The translations under genes were made by a program, and so were the position numbers. From Hirundichthys speculiger (taxonomy: Eukaryota; Chordata; Actinopteri; Beloniformes; Exocoetidae), in assembly GCA_018398805.1 (NCBI GenBank), contig JAGFBZ010002033.1:3371501-3435500 (forward strand): a stretch of DNA of 64,000 nt. The letters run 5' to 3'. Positions 1 through 12,879 of the stretch are shown in pieces; the stretch's first letter is position 1, and every line of letters starts with the position of its first letter. The notes beneath the pieces were generated by a model, which was given only the letters and a program-made list of their open reading frames with translations, was not told where the DNA came from and made no database searches.

Positions 1-60
1 ATATATATATAATGAAATGAAAGGTTTGGCTGCTCCTCTACATACAAAGAAGCTAGCAAA

Positions 61-288
61 GGTGGTTCAGGCATCTGGTTAGGATGCCCCCTGGATGCCT
101 TCCTGGGGGGGTGTTCTGGGGATGTCCAACCAGAAAGAGGCCCTGGAGCAGACCCAGGACATGATGGAGAGATCATATCACTTGGTTGCCTTGGGAATCC
201 CCCAATATTAATGGCTGGGCAGAGGGAGGTCTGGGTGTCCCTCCTCAGGGTGCTACGTTATCCTGAACAAGGATAAGCAGAAGTTAAC
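61..288 (+). mobile_element. LINE 3' fragment (C-terminal end of reverse transcriptase ORF)
   Basis: The plus strand, read from base 63, gives WFRHLVRMPPGCLPGG, then RKRPWSRPRT, a stop, and WRDHITWLPWE in the same frame. This is the familiar C-terminal tail of a fish LINE ORF (pattern H-L-x-R-M-P-P-G-x-L, then R-P-x-T-x-W-x-D-Y). It is followed by the usual GGATAAGCAGAAG 3' end. The copy is 5'-truncated, has an in-frame TGA at the R-T/W-R-D junction and is dead. A diverged copy of the same tail lies at 59261-59501, and a 5' endonuclease piece that seems to be of the same family lies at 55970-56450. The exact clade is not certain; RTE-like is a guess. Confidence 0.75.
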
Positions 289-2553
289 AAATGGGTGGTA
301 ACTTGTCCACTATAGACTCTTTCTGACGGAAAGTGCACATAGCTTCTTGAGAGCCATAACTTTTACTTTTTTTTTTCCACACATCAAGCAAAATTAATCT
401 GCAACTGGATGTTTTTATTTCAAAATGATTCTGCTTTTATTCCACAAGCAGATGAGCACCCCTAAGAAATGCACTTGACTAAAGAACACCACAGCATCAT
501 TTCAACACAGTAAACCGACCTCATTGCACAAGCTGCCACGGTAGTTTCACAACCGGCTTTACTGCCAGAGGTTTCACGGTGTGTCACATTAGCAGCCAGG
601 GAGCTGCAGGCAACTGCAACTGCTCCACGTTGTTTGTAATAGAACCTGGCTCCGGTCCTACTACTTTATTTTCTAACCCTTAACTAATCAAACCCTAATC
701 AGACAACTGCAGCAGCACCCACTTGTGTCAACACAACGTCCCGTTGCTGCAGTTCAGCTGTTATGAACCATCAAAGTTGTTAAGCCATTCAATATGCGGA
801 ACTGGAAAATAAAAATGCCTTCAGACCAGTTTATACCCTCTCCTTATGCAAACATTGGGTTTGCTACATTTGGAGATACTGAGAGTAATTAAAATTATAA
901 TACACAACAATGTTTGCATGTAAAATAAATGAACCACTTCAAGTATTTCTCAGGGGACACATTTGAACTGTTGCAGTCTCTTAAGAGCCACACACACATT
1001 CTTGTAAGTTATCATGGGTTTTGAGACTTTATTTTAAAATGTTCTCGCTCTGTTTTTCGGTTGACACCACTTTTTGGAAAAACGGTGACGTAGTATGGCA
1101 CTGCTTTACTGGTGAACAGTTTTACTAACAATTATCATCATGCAAATTTTAAGGAAGAGTTGCAGGATTTGTTGGAATTTTATGAAAGATGTGCAAGTTA
1201 TGGACCTAAAATATTGCACTTTAGATGCAGGTATCACAAATGGAGATTGTCTTCCGAAACATGACTTCGAATAATTTTATATCAAATATATATTTAAGTG
1301 TTCAAATGATTAATTTCATTAACACTATCCCATCACTCCAGTCTGCATAAAGATGGCTCAATAACTGTCAGGAGATAAGGAGTAACCTCAGTTTTGACAC
1401 ACTGAGCAGGATTTCCTTCTTCAGCCATCGATTTGTCTTGTGTTTTAGTTAAAGACTCTTTAATGTCTCGACAAAAGACTGTTTGAAATTTTCCACACAA
1501 TTGTGCACCAGGAACAGGGAACCTCTTGATGTTGGAGGCAGTCCACAGTCTGTAATTATCCTCTTACACCCGAAGCTACGGAGGTGGTTCTAGTGAGCAG
1601 AGAGAAAGCTTAATGCCCGGGTTTCAGACTCAAATTAGAACAATTAGCAGCCTCATTAATTTGGGAAAAGGGAAGTAATATTCTCGTTCCAGAAACGGTT
1701 CATTAAGTCAGCGTTATCTGCGGCCGAGGGGTAATTGATGAACTCAGTAAAGGACGGTAAGGAGAAAACGCTACGCCCTTTTTTCACTATCGTGTGGTCA
1801 AATGGCTGAAAGAGGATTTAAAAGTAGAAGCTGTTACAATAGTTTCCCTTTCGTAGCCGTTCCTGCTCTCGCGAGAATAGCTACCTTTGCCAGAATGATG
1901 ATGAAGGAAATATCGCGATGTTTGAAATCTCCTCGGGCACTTAATCAGATGGACGCAGTCTCCTTAGCAGCAGCACCGAGGTAAAAACAAAGGCCACTCA
2001 CAGTCAGATGTGCACCAATGATCACTACTATTACCAGACAGGCTTTCTTTTCTAAGACACGTGCTTTACAAAAGCTTAATTTTATTGATAAACCTCATAA
2101 CCTATGCAAAATTGTAGCTCACTACTATAATAACAAACTAATATCACTTAAACTGCAAGTGGGATTTTTGTTTTCCTTCAGAATTTAGTCTAGCCTCTCT
2201 TTCGATGCCAAAAAGAGACTTGTTTCTGCTAATTTTATATCAGTGCCAGACTATGGTGCTGTGATTTATATGCATTCTTCCTTACAATATCTCCATACTG
2301 GATACTGTCTACCATGAAGCACTGAGGTTTATCACAACTCTCAGCACTTTTACTCACCATTGCACTTTTTATGTTTGGGTCAGATTTCTCCTTTGTCCAC
2401 ATTGGCATATATTCATTTACAGAGCTATTTTTACAGAGCTATTTTTCATACCTGCTGCCTGTTTTGGCCGGGGCACTCTCCAAAAAGAGATTTTAAATCT
2501 CAAGAGTTTTTTTTCTCCAAGGGTAAGTGCAATTTAATATTGGTTTTTAATAT

Positions 2554-2565
<12 letters not shown>
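289..2565. other. Unclassified non-coding sequence
   Basis: No exon, RNA gene or recognisable transposon seen. A 14-bp unit (ACAGAGCTATTTTT) occurs twice in direct tandem at 2419-2446. The stretch 1610-1760 is rich in ATTA/TAAT homeodomain-type words and looks less repetitive than its surroundings, so it could be conserved regulatory DNA, but that cannot be judged without alignment. Confidence 0.5.

Positions 2566-2645
<80 letters not shown>
2566..2645. repeat. (TA)n microsatellite, about 80 bp
   Basis: An almost uninterrupted run of TA dinucleotides, preceded by a few ACAT steps (2556-2566). It produces a meaningless Tyr-Ile repeat in open frames crossing it. Long TA runs can extrude cruciforms and are prone to length change. 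Confidence 0.97.
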
Positions 2646-2651
<6 letters not shown>

Positions 2652-2984
2652 GGCTGAACTATTAAATAAGGACACAAAATACTTATTTTAATTTCTTTAT
2701 GCAACTTGAAAAACAGACAAACAAAATTTGCAGCTGGTATGTGAAAATATATTTTCTGTTGTTCAGTTATTGGTTTACATTCATGGTTATGTTCTTGTTT
2801 TAACAGCTACTTGTGTTTTTGAGGTAAACATGAATTATACATCATTTGAAACAGCAGATCTCTGGTTTAGACTTCTTCCATTTATGTCTCTTCTGTGTTT
2901 CATGTTGGCCCCTCTTTTTCTGGAACATACATATTATAGTATGAACCAGTTTATTGTTTGAACCACTGGTATTGTGAAGAGTAA

Positions 2985-3235
2985 AATACTTTTTATTTTA
3001 TTTCATTTTTTATTTATTTTATTTTATTATTTATTTTTTAATTGTAGACTGCTTGTTGCTTTACTGATATCATATAATATATTATTATATTGTTTTATAT
3101 CTATTATATATAGATATTACATATTATATATAATGTATATATTATTGTATATATAGTTTTTATATATCTTATTATATCCTATATGATAGATTATATTATA
3201 TTATATCAAATAATATTGTATCATATAATAGTATT
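2985..3235. repeat. AT-rich low-complexity tract
   Basis: Mostly TTTAT/TTATT words, followed by irregular TATATTATA-type sequence. No coding or element signature. It is probably decayed simple sequence linked to the neighbouring TA microsatellite. Confidence 0.8.
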
Positions 3236-3239
3236 AAGC

Positions 3240-6200
3240 CACTAACATGGTGCATTAGGTGTTGAGCAGTTCATTCATTATACTGTGACACTGACTTTCC
3301 AGCACTTGATAAAAGCTGTCATGTTCTGAAAAACCTTTTTATAAACTTTCCAAGTACTTTATTAACCTTAAAGAAGTTACTTCAAAGGGCCGTCGGAAGG
3401 CAACTTCAAAGAACATTGAAACTTCATGTGTGAAGGGATAAAATGCAGTTTTGAGAGTGCTCTTTTCATGCAGCAGCACACCATATGGCAGATAGGCAAA
3501 CATGGAGCTGGCTGTAAAGAACCAGTCCATCAAAACAAGAAGAAAGGCTTCCAGACACTTGAACATCAGGGACTCTGAAAGCTGTCAGCAGTGGATAGAC
3601 ACTTATTATCCAATACTCACTGAATGGATGGGCAGGCTATTGTGCTTGTAATGACATCATTATATGTGCTTTTGCTTGGCAGACCAACACTTGAGAGTGC
3701 TAAAACAACACAAGGCCAAATTCATTTTTATTAGGAACAACTTTACTAAAACTTTAGCCATGGATTGAAATGAAAGTGAATATATTTATTAAAAGTCTTT
3801 TATGAAATTAATTATGATATTTTTTCCGCAACCCGTCAGAAAGATGAAGATGTGGTGATTTTAAAGCTGTATAGCCCTTTGAAGACTCTTTGGGTTATTT
3901 ACAATTACTGCAAATTCCCAAGTTCTTTTTAAAAATGTGTTGAGTAATATTAAGTCTTGCTGTTGTTCTCACGAGGTTCTTTTGTGCCTGTTCTTGGTGG
4001 TTTGACTGAGTCACAGGAAATGACAGTGACTGTTGTAATCACAGACATCTTCCAACTTGATGTCTTTATTTTCTAGGACTTGAGTGATAGTCTGCTTTTC
4101 ATTAAAGTTTTGTTAAAGAAAAGAAAAAGAGAAAAGAACAGACATCTAAAAGATGTAGAGAATTTGGTATCGATATCCGTCCAGCACAAGCCCTTTTAAT
4201 GGGATCTGTTAAATTGTACAGTATTTGGCCCACGTAGTCCTCCCATTTGGAGAATAATACAGAAACCATATGGGATCTGTGCCATTTGCTTATTTCAAGC
4301 ACAATTTCTGTGCCCAAATAGCCCATTTTAGGAGCAAACTTTATATATGTTAATATGAATATCTAGAATTTATGGTTACCGGCATAAAATAGTGTCATGT
4401 TACCAAATGCCACCAGATGGAGACAACACAACATCACACAGGCAGTTGCAGCGTCAGTGAAATCAGATGAGGGTAGGCTCATTATCCAATCAGGAGAGCA
4501 CTATTTCCAAAGTGTTTAAAAAAGACACAAGTACAGCAGGAGAAACACTGTTCTTGGGGGGATACATGTGGATTCTGCAGCTACGGTCAGCAATCAGAAA
4601 GCTATTTATGGTGAGAATAAAAATGTGACTCATACAATAATAACAACCCCCTGCTGAGTGTTCTGGAGACTGCATTGGTCATGACAGAGGCCAAGACAAA
4701 GCGTGGTCTTATAATCAGCAACACTATTATTTTTTCTAAAAGAAAAGAAAGGAGGAAACTCTCCAAAAATCATTTTTATATCCGTTTCATAATAGGAGTA
4801 AAGTAAGTCTGGAGTAGAGTTTCCAGCTTGTTAGTGGCATGCATGCATCAGTAGAGAGCAGTAGTGCTCTGCGTTTAGAGGTGAGGGGATCATCATGCGG
4901 TTGCCAGTCAGTTAAGATGAGCAACACTTTGTCCGATGACCCCTTTGACCTTGCTGACTGAATTAAACTTGCTGCACAAGGTGAGAGCTTTTATGAAGTC
5001 ATGTGGCTATCTCAGAATCATGCCAGACTGTTTTCACTAAGTGATCCTTGAAAAGTGCATGACCTTCAGTGTCTTTAGAGTCTGTGGAGTCGGTGCAGTG
5101 CCTTGGAAATCACGGTGGATTGCTCACATCTTACTTGTCGTACTCTTTGACATGGCCTCTCCCCCGGGTCTGTTATGAGCAGAAATGTCTAAAAACAAAA
5201 TGAGTATCCCATGTTGAACTAACAGTCTACATAATGACAGAAGAGTGGGATGATGTGAGGACTTGGCCACAGTGTTAAAAAAAAAAAAAAAACAGAAAAA
5301 AAAAAAGATTCATGAAAATGTCTGTCATGATCACGGTTGTAGGGTTAGTCCAACAAGATTATCTTTTCAAATTGATTGTGACAGCCACAACCAACTGCAA
5401 TTATAATCGTGCAATCCCTGTAATTTGGCTGTAAAGATTGTTCATCAGCCTTCAGTATGGATTTTCTATGGTCAATAAATATAATTGGATTGAGAAATAC
5501 TAATGTCTCAGTCAGAGCTGACATTTGAGTGGATGCCATTTTTCAGCCTTTATGTTTACATTTGTGTTTTTAGATTATTGCGTATGTGGTTCATGCGCTG
5601 TATGTGTAAGGAAGAATATGAAAGGAAGTAAGTGATGGGAAGAGAAGAAAACTTGAACTGGTCCAGCTTGACGAGGGGGTCTGTGTAAATAACCTTCATT
5701 TTGAAAAGAGCACCTGGTTACTAATTATACCCATGGTGACACTGAACAGGGTTTTAAAGCAATGCCTTCAGATACGGGGGTGTGATTTAAGAGTGTTAAA
5801 GTCTGAGAAATGCAGAGAGGCAGAGAAAGCATGAGGCTGCTGATGGTGAACGGCATTTAAATCCGAGCAGAGCTGATTTGCAGTTATAATCCCTCAGTGA
5901 TTTTCATCTGTAATATGAGCTGATGGGGATGCCAAAGGATTTGTAAAGATGGTCACGGCTCCTGTGGCACTCCCTGTCCATTCTCACTGCGTTCTTCTGC
6001 ATTGTGGTGCATGGAAGATAAAATGCAGATGTCATAAAACTGCATTTATCCAGCTTACACAGTATATTCTTGAGCCCCAGAGGCCAAACTGAATGGAAAT
6101 CATTAGCACCTTGTCCTTCATTGTGATCCTCTGTCTACAAAGTGCATGTGAGGGTATCAAGGGAAAGTGCCATATAGTGTATTGGCTGTGTGAAGCAGTG

Positions 6201-7385
6201 GGCAGAGATGGATGAGACTGGCAAGGCAAAGGTGAAGGGTGAATAACAGAGAAATTGGGAGAGACTTGTAGGAGCCGGAGTATTGCTAGGAGGAGGTGAA
6301 AGCTGTTGAATGATACAGAGGATAAGTTACACCTCTCGTAGCTCAATCAAATTCAAACACAAACCACTCTCCTGATAGTTTGACCCAAAGCCTTTAAGCG
6401 ATTGTGAATCACATCATTTTCTGATGCAGCACATTCTGCTTTTACGTTGAGGTGTTTGTTGTTCTCCAAAAGTGAATTTCAGAGTCAATAAAAACAGCAA
6501 TTCTCTCATTTTCTTTTACTTTTATTTTCTTGAAGGCAGTGTGAATCTAATATATCTCATGTTATATTTCTTTTATTTGCTAATAGTCATCCATTCCTGC
6601 ATTTTAGGGCTGAAACAGCAATTACATTCACAAATTTAACTTCAAACAGTGTAAAAAAAAAAAGGAAGCCTAATGTGAACTTTATTTTTTATTATTTTTC
6701 AGAGGCAGCTTCAATTTCACTCTAGTGTATTGTGGTTAGATGAATCAGTGTTTCTGATCTTTTTTCTTTTCTTGGAAGGAATGAATGAACACTGGGTGCT
6801 CAGGACCAATAATGTAGAGGACCATCGAGACCGTTATCAGCAATGAGTCCAAAAGCCAGCCTCTGTGATAATATGAGGTTGAAATGTGTACACGTTACAA
6901 AGACATGGCTGAGGAAGAGGAGGGTATGGGGACTCGACTGGCCTTCTTGCAGCTGTCTTCAGTGAAGACTGAATGGATAATTTTGAAACAAAAAGAACCA
7001 CAAGGACAACCCTGCTCTGTTACTTTAAAGCAGAACAGAGGACTTTTGCCATTTGATGCCCCTATAGATGGTTGAGGTTAAGTTACTTTTACAACACTGT
7101 CCAAAACGTCCTTTAGTTTGGCCTCTTCCTCAGTCAATCTCAAATCTCAGTTATAATTTATGAACATCTAAATTGCCTCTGTGTTGTAAAAGTAAGCAAA
7201 TATTCCTCCAAATGAAATTAAAACTGATAATTTCATGTGAACAAGTCCTTTGTTCTGTTTTAATATACATCTGCAGAAAGAATGTGGAAAATAACACCTG
7301 AAATAATTTATCACTAAGTATCATCAATGCCAGAATAACGTTTAAATATAAAGAAGCTCAGCTGCAGATTTCCATTTTCTACAGC
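3240..7385. other. Unclassified non-coding sequence
   Basis: Nothing with recognisable coding or transposon character. It contains two A-runs at 5277-5306 separated by AAC AG. The short open frames on both strands have no recognisable motif and no splice or codon-bias support. Confidence 0.5.
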
Positions 7386-7656
7386 ACCTTAATCCTGTGT
7401 TGGTGGTTGGGGGGGCTGTCAAGAGGCTGCTTACAGTCCCCTGGTCCATCAGTCCATCACACTCACACCTATGATCAAATTAGAAACACTAATCAACCTC
7501 ATACGCACGTTTTTAGACTGTGGGGGGGAGGAGTACCCAGAGAGAGGACATGAAGGGATGACACGCTAACTCCAGACAGCTGAGACTGCGACCGGGAACC
7601 TTCTTGCTGTGAGGCAACAACAGTCCAACAAGAACAAGAACCCACCGTGCTGCCCT
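7386..7656 (-). repeat. Dispersed fish repeat, reverse orientation
   Basis: Read on the minus strand, this begins GGGCAGCACGGTGGG and contains GCAAGAAGGTTCCCGGT. It goes on with a GTACTCC block, a TTTTTAGACTGTGGG-like block in reverse complement, and a tail with CACACTCACACC. The order and wording match the very common fish repeat that starts GGCACGGTGGTGCAGTGG and carries a GTTCGAATCC-like box. The tRNA-like first part suggests a SINE-type or composite element; the class is not certain. A forward copy is at 11962-12130, and pieces of its 3' half are at 24272-24337 and 50705-50820. Confidence 0.65.
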
Positions 7657-8887
7657 GGATGATACTTAACAAATGAAATTAAGTCGATGAGAGGAAACAT
7701 GAAATTTCATGTAATGGGTTCGTACAGTCTGCAGTGAAATAAAACTGGTCAGAGCTCTTGGGAGTACAAGGAGCTCAATATTAAGCTGGTTCTCATAATG
7801 TTACGGCTGATTGGAGTAAGCTGATGACTATAACTTCTGAGTTAATGTCCAGCCATATTTCACACATAGTCCAACTACATTTGCTTATTCCCCCAAATAT
7901 CAAATATTAGAAATTATTTTGACAAATTTTGTGTACAATGACATTTGAAACATCAATAACGCAGTGAGAATCAATACCAAAAAAAGGAAAACAAACTAAA
8001 AAAAACAGAATAATTATAAAAGCATTAAAGAAATTAGATGACTTTTGTGGGATATATTTTGAGGTTATCTTTTATCTTTCGATACCCAGGATATATCATA
8101 CTGTAGCTTTTGTGCTGCTCCTAGAGAGAAAAAGTGATTTTTTTTTAAATATAAACCTCAGAGTTGGACGATGAACCCAATAAGATAAAAACAATTAGCT
8201 ACTAAAGTCATGGAATGGAAACCAGAGTGGAGCGAGTGTAGTTAGTTTTCTCTCTTTGGCTGAGGCTTGATTTCCCCCACACACTAGTTCATTCTCACAC
8301 ACATGCTTGAGTACACATTCATAAGCTGCCAAGATCAAAAATGTAAGTCAGTTCTGCTTGACAGTGTATTTTTACTTTATTACGACAACTATTGTCTCGC
8401 TAGACGCTCACCCAGGAGTGTGTGGCATTCCTGCAAAGAATAAAGAAAAAAAGGGAGGAGTTGCCGAAAGGCAGGGTGCCCAACATGCCAGGCATCCCAA
8501 GGTCAGAAGTACTGCCCTCCGGTGGGAAGTGCTGTGAGGAATGGCAATGTCAGTCAGAAACCTCCCTCACCTCACTGGCCCTGTCAGTTTGCCAGTGATA
8601 ATTAATCTCTCTCTGGTTAAATATAAAGATTGTAAATCACAGCATGAACCTGCACCATCAGGGGGCTTTCATCTGTCAGGTACACACCTCATCTAATGGC
8701 CTTTTGTAAGCAGAGCACTGACTGAGGCAGCACACCAGCTACCTACGGTCCTCCTCATCATTTTTTTTTCTAATGGAGGCATCCTGACTCCAACCAGCTC
8801 TGCGGAGGATCATCAAGTCACTTGCACGTGAAAATGATGATATTAAAAATCCAAGTCTTTGCTTCACATGCCCCGGCACCTTCCAGC
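7657..8887. other. Unclassified non-coding sequence
   Basis: No gene or element seen. It has several A-rich patches around 7979-8005. Confidence 0.5.
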
Positions 8888-8934
8888 GAAGGTTATTGAA
8901 AAGTTTACAATAAGTAAACTTTTCTATAACCTTC
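8888..8934. repeat. Compact near-perfect hairpin (21-bp arms, 5-nt loop)
   Basis: The left arm 8888-8908 (GAAGG...TTTAC) and right arm 8914-8934 (GTAAA...CTTC) are reverse complements over 21 bp with one mismatch. They flank the loop AATAA. The pairing stops abruptly outside the arms. This is seen directly in the sequence. No transposon ends or poly-T terminator context explain it. Confidence 0.9.
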
Positions 8935-9959
8935 AGAGACCATCTGTGATTAAGTCACTGATAATGACCATCACTAGCCTCATTTTCACATCCAGTTTGT
9001 TCCGCTGCTGCAGTGCATTTATTCCACCTTGCACAGCCTCTGTGCAGGCTTTAGCAAGTGATGCAATCTGGGAATGCTTAACAGAAGTGCCACAATGCAA
9101 GTAGACAATGATAATTTCAATTAGCCCATTGCAGGGACGGTGTTGTTAGAACACCTTGCAATAAAGCATCAAAGCATGGCTACAAAGGGGACAAACCTCA
9201 AGTGACAAGCAAGCTAAAGATACTGCTAAAAAAAAAAAAAAGTAACACCAGGTCTGTGATGATGATGCTTAGAACAGCAGATGGCCATAAGACAAACTAC
9301 ATCACTTGATATGGGGCACCAGTCACTCAGGGAATCTGGTTGTCTTGCTTAGTAACCTGGAAGAGTCACAATCTGCTGATGCCACGCCTGGGTCTCCCTA
9401 ATTCCAGCTGAAGCAAACAGAGTCGCCAGCAGCAAAACCGAGGCCAGCACTGCTGTGTGGGCCCCAAAAGGAACCTGCTGCTGGCCATGGACTGCAAAAA
9501 CAAGGAAAGGAACTGTCTTCAGACGGCAGAACACCATGTGTGAATGCACAGCTTGAAAGAGTAAAGATGGGATCTTGATTTCATCTTCATTCTATGATCT
9601 CATAATGAACGAGGCTTTTCAGTTGCTGAGTGTTTTCCCATCGCTCTAACCGATTGAAATCCTCTTCCTGTAATCCACTTCTCATCTGCATGTCCTGGTC
9701 CATCAACATTTGATGTGTACCTTACTAATCTAAGCAAAGATCAAGTCGGGACGAGTTAATCTGTCTTTCTCTTTCACAGGTATGGCATCAGCATATATGC
9801 CAACTATCAGATGCTTTGCTACCAACTACTGGTTACCACAATGCATGGATGGTTTCATCCTAAGTGTAGTGACCTGAGATTGAAAAGATGGAGAGATACC
9901 AGGAGGATCACATCTTTAAGGAGACCCACAGCAACAAACTGCTTGGTAATTGTCTCAGG
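8935..9959. other. Unclassified non-coding sequence
   Basis: No gene or repeat recognised. An A-run is at 9228-9241. The last part (9780-9959) may be the degraded upstream continuation of the LINE fragment that follows, but no motif shows it. Confidence 0.45.
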
Positions 9960-10500
9960 CATCAGAAATTGAATGAAGAACAAGTGAAAAGGAAGGAACC
10001 ATCAGCCCCTCCACGTCATGTACCACCAACAGACTGGAGGAGTTGCTGATACTGATAAGTCCAACCAGTGACTAGAAAAGGTTTATCTGAAAGACACAGT
10101 GATGCTGAGGCACTAATCACGGCAGCAGAAGGACAGGCCTTGCACATAAGGATAATAAAGGCTGGGATCTACAACACCAGACGAGACCCCAGGTACAGGC
10201 TGTACAGAGATGTCCCAAAGACAATCCAGCACATAGCAGAAGATAAATGCAGGGACAGCATACATGGAACCAAGTAGCTGGAATTGTGTACAAGAATTTC
10301 TTTCCCGTATATGAACTGAAGTTACAAAGTCAAGACGGGCGACACCGTCAGTGGTGGTGAAGAATGAAAGAACTATATTGCTGTGGGACCTTCAGATCCA
10401 GACTGATAAACTGACGATACCCAGCCAGGTGGACATTATGGCAATCAGCAATTCAAGGAGAAGGCAGTGCTGATAGATGAGGCCATCCCAAGGTGACAGA
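9960..10500 (+). mobile_element. Degenerate LINE 3' end: CCHC knuckle and restriction-like endonuclease region
   Basis: From 10068 a frame reads LSERHSDAEALITAAEGQAL, then KAGIYNTRRDPRYRLYRD and a QHI block. This matches the C-terminal region of fish LINE ORFs that carry a C-x2-C-x8-H zinc knuckle, followed by a PD...D restriction-like endonuclease. In this copy both cysteines of the first pair read tyrosine, and the histidine remains. After a stop and frame changes, pieces such as NQVAGIVYKNF, VDIMAISN and AVLIDEAIP remain recognisable; the last resembles the endonuclease I-D-V-A block. The copy is 5'-truncated and non-functional. Assignment to the R2/R4-like (restriction-like endonuclease) group is from motif order, not from a search. 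Confidence 0.65.
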
Positions 10501-11961
10501 GACATGAAGGTGAGGGAACATACCTTTTACTTTCACAGAGTCACTGTCTCTATTCTGAACAGTCCAACTGTGGTCAGATACCATCTCAGTGAGCATACAG
10601 TGGTGCCTCTTTAATGTACATGGCTTTGTGGCCCACTTAAAAACTTCACACACATCCCTTTGGTCTGAGCATTGCATCCACTAAAAATAAAGATGTTTGT
10701 TTGTGTGCTTGCAGGGGGCAAACTCTGCCAAAGTCTTTGAGCAAGCTGTTAGCACTGCTCTCTGTTGTGCTTGTTAAATGCTTTGTTGAAAGTCTCACAC
10801 TCAGCTTCTAGGCTGCACTCAGCGTCACTAACGGTTACTAAAGTCATGCGGGTGTTTCATGCTGGGCCCCCGTGGGTGAAGGCGGAATGACAGGATGGCA
10901 GAAGAGGCAAACAACCAAAGTGGGTACACAGTCACCTTTAAATAATATGAGTTTCCAGTGCCAGTACTGCCAAATTTCATGACTAATGCAGATAGCAAGT
11001 GACTGTTTCTCCCTGCTGATCTCCACAAATAAATTAATTATGTGTCATAGTGGTGGCTTTCACTCTTTATGTCACAAACATGCAAGATATAAATAAACTG
11101 AGACTGACGTGGCATTTAAGTGAAATGCAGCCATCAAAACACTGTGCAACGTTCAATGACAGGTGCTCACTTTGGAGGAAGATCAGACATTCAGCTTTAA
11201 GATAATTCACATAATCACAACTATCAAGTGCTAGTTTAAATGAATGGTTTGGCATTCTGAGGGGCTCCATGTAGGTGCTTTCTTGCCAAGAATTTAATGA
11301 GCGTATCAGCACCGCTCTTCATGTCTGTGCAAGTGGTAGTGAGGTGGAGATGGGGGGTGACAAGCGTATTACAACAGCATAATGTTCAAAAAGCTCACCA
11401 ATTAGCTTGACTTTTTGATTGCTTCATTCATTTACAAACGAGAGTGCAGAAAAGACAGTTTGCAGTTTGACAGATTTACACACTTGAGTCTATCTTTGGC
11501 CACTGTTCACAAAGAAATGATCAGTATGCTCCCTGTGATGTCATGTCTGCATTTGGATAAAATGATTGTGATTTGTCATTTTGCAGGCTCTCTCTTCTGC
11601 AGTCATTCCAGTATTTATGCTAAAGTAAACAACCTCAAACACTCAAAATTATGCTTTTGTCTCAGTATTAATGCAGCTTTCACACTGGTGCACGAACCAC
11701 AGCGGAGTGTCTCTTCTACATTGCTCTAGTGTGAACCAATCAAGCGTGGAACATCATTTTAGTAGAATAGAAGTGTAACAAAACTGTTCTCTGAAATGCA
11801 GAAAACTGCTGATGCATATTGCTCCTACTGTTACCCCCTACTGATAACCTTTTAGTCTCATCATTTATCCAAAATTAAGTACTTTAGTTCTGTTTCATAT
11901 TTTCGAAACCTCTCATTTTGTACTTCTAAATAAATATATTAAATTAAGCAATTAATAATTA
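10501..11961. other. Unclassified non-coding sequence
   Basis: No coding exon or element seen on either strand. The short open frames have no family motif. Confidence 0.5.
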
Positions 11962-12130
11962 TGTGGCACCGTGTTGGAGTGGTTTGCAGTCTTGTCTAGA
12001 GGTTAGAAGGTTCCCAGTTTGACTTTAAAATGGAGCCTTTCTGCGTGGAGCTTATATGGTCATGTACATGGGTTTTATTGGGCTTCTTTTCATGGTCCAA
12101 AGGTCGACATGTTAAATTGATCGTGATCAG
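11962..12130 (+). repeat. Dispersed fish repeat, forward orientation (5' half)
   Basis: Starts TGGCACCGTGTTGGAGTGG and contains GTTAGAAGGTTCCCAGTTTGA (an A/B-box-like stretch; quoted part: GAAGGTTCCCAGTTTGA). It continues with GCCTTTCTGCGTGGAG and a diverged GGTCCAAAGG block. The order matches the repeat at 7386-7656 in the opposite orientation. It is diverged and lacks the 3' half. Confidence 0.6.
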
Positions 12131-12879
12131 AAAGCATCTGTATAGTGCATGACTGAAATGCATGAGTTGTCTTGTTCGTTTCTAACTTAGATTCATTGTG
12201 AGGGTTTGAGGGAGACAGTTTCAGCAGATGTAGATTTGCACATTACTGTACATAGTATTCTTTCACGTGCAGGTTGTGAATGTGTGCTGTACCAGTGTAT
12301 AAGTGCTGTTATGCTCTTACTGAAAAGTAAGACTTTCTTCTTTGGCTGCTTCACCTGAGTTACTGCCATATTACTGCCAATATTTGATTTTCTCGCAATC
12401 ATTAGTTCCAAACAAAATGTACCAAATTGTCCTTGTTATCTGTGTAATTGTCTCCACTTTTATGTGAGAGAATAAAACTGACCTCTTTTTAACAGAAAAA
12501 TCCCCAACCGTCCACCGCGACTATAGATAGTATCATTTTTCTATAAATTTGTTATTAGTACACCTCTGCATAACACTGTATCCCTATTAACATTAAGGGA
12601 AACAAAAAAGAAAGAAATATACATCAACTTATAACAATAATTTTATTAAAATTGTTTTTAGAGTGTAAAGATATAAAGTACATTTATCCCACTGAGTCAG
12701 AGTGAAGCCAAGCGCTACATCAGCATCGTCATATTCCCTCGTCTTAATGTTGTGGTGACTTTCGTTTGTTTCATTATCTCTGTCTCTCTCCGGCTTTCTT
12801 TTCATCCCTGTTAAATATTTTTCTGTGGTGTCTCTTGACTGTTTGTTCACTTTATATCTCCTGCTTTGTGCTGCGTGCG
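12131..12879. other. Unclassified non-coding sequence
   Basis: No gene or transposon recognised. Open frames reaching into the following poly-A run are artefacts of low complexity. Confidence 0.5.

Noticed and set aside
2360..2665. 101-codon plus-strand frame ending in a long Tyr-Ile repeat
   Set aside because: It is open only because it runs through the (TA)n tract; the rest has no motif.
7570..7656. tRNA gene on the minus strand
   Set aside because: Only box-like words of the dispersed repeat are present; no cloverleaf with acceptor and anticodon stems can be drawn.
9770..9790. Splice acceptor (pyrimidine tract then CACAG) before an open stretch
   Set aside because: The following frame closes quickly and shows no protein motif; acceptor-like strings are frequent in this AT/pyrimidine-rich DNA.
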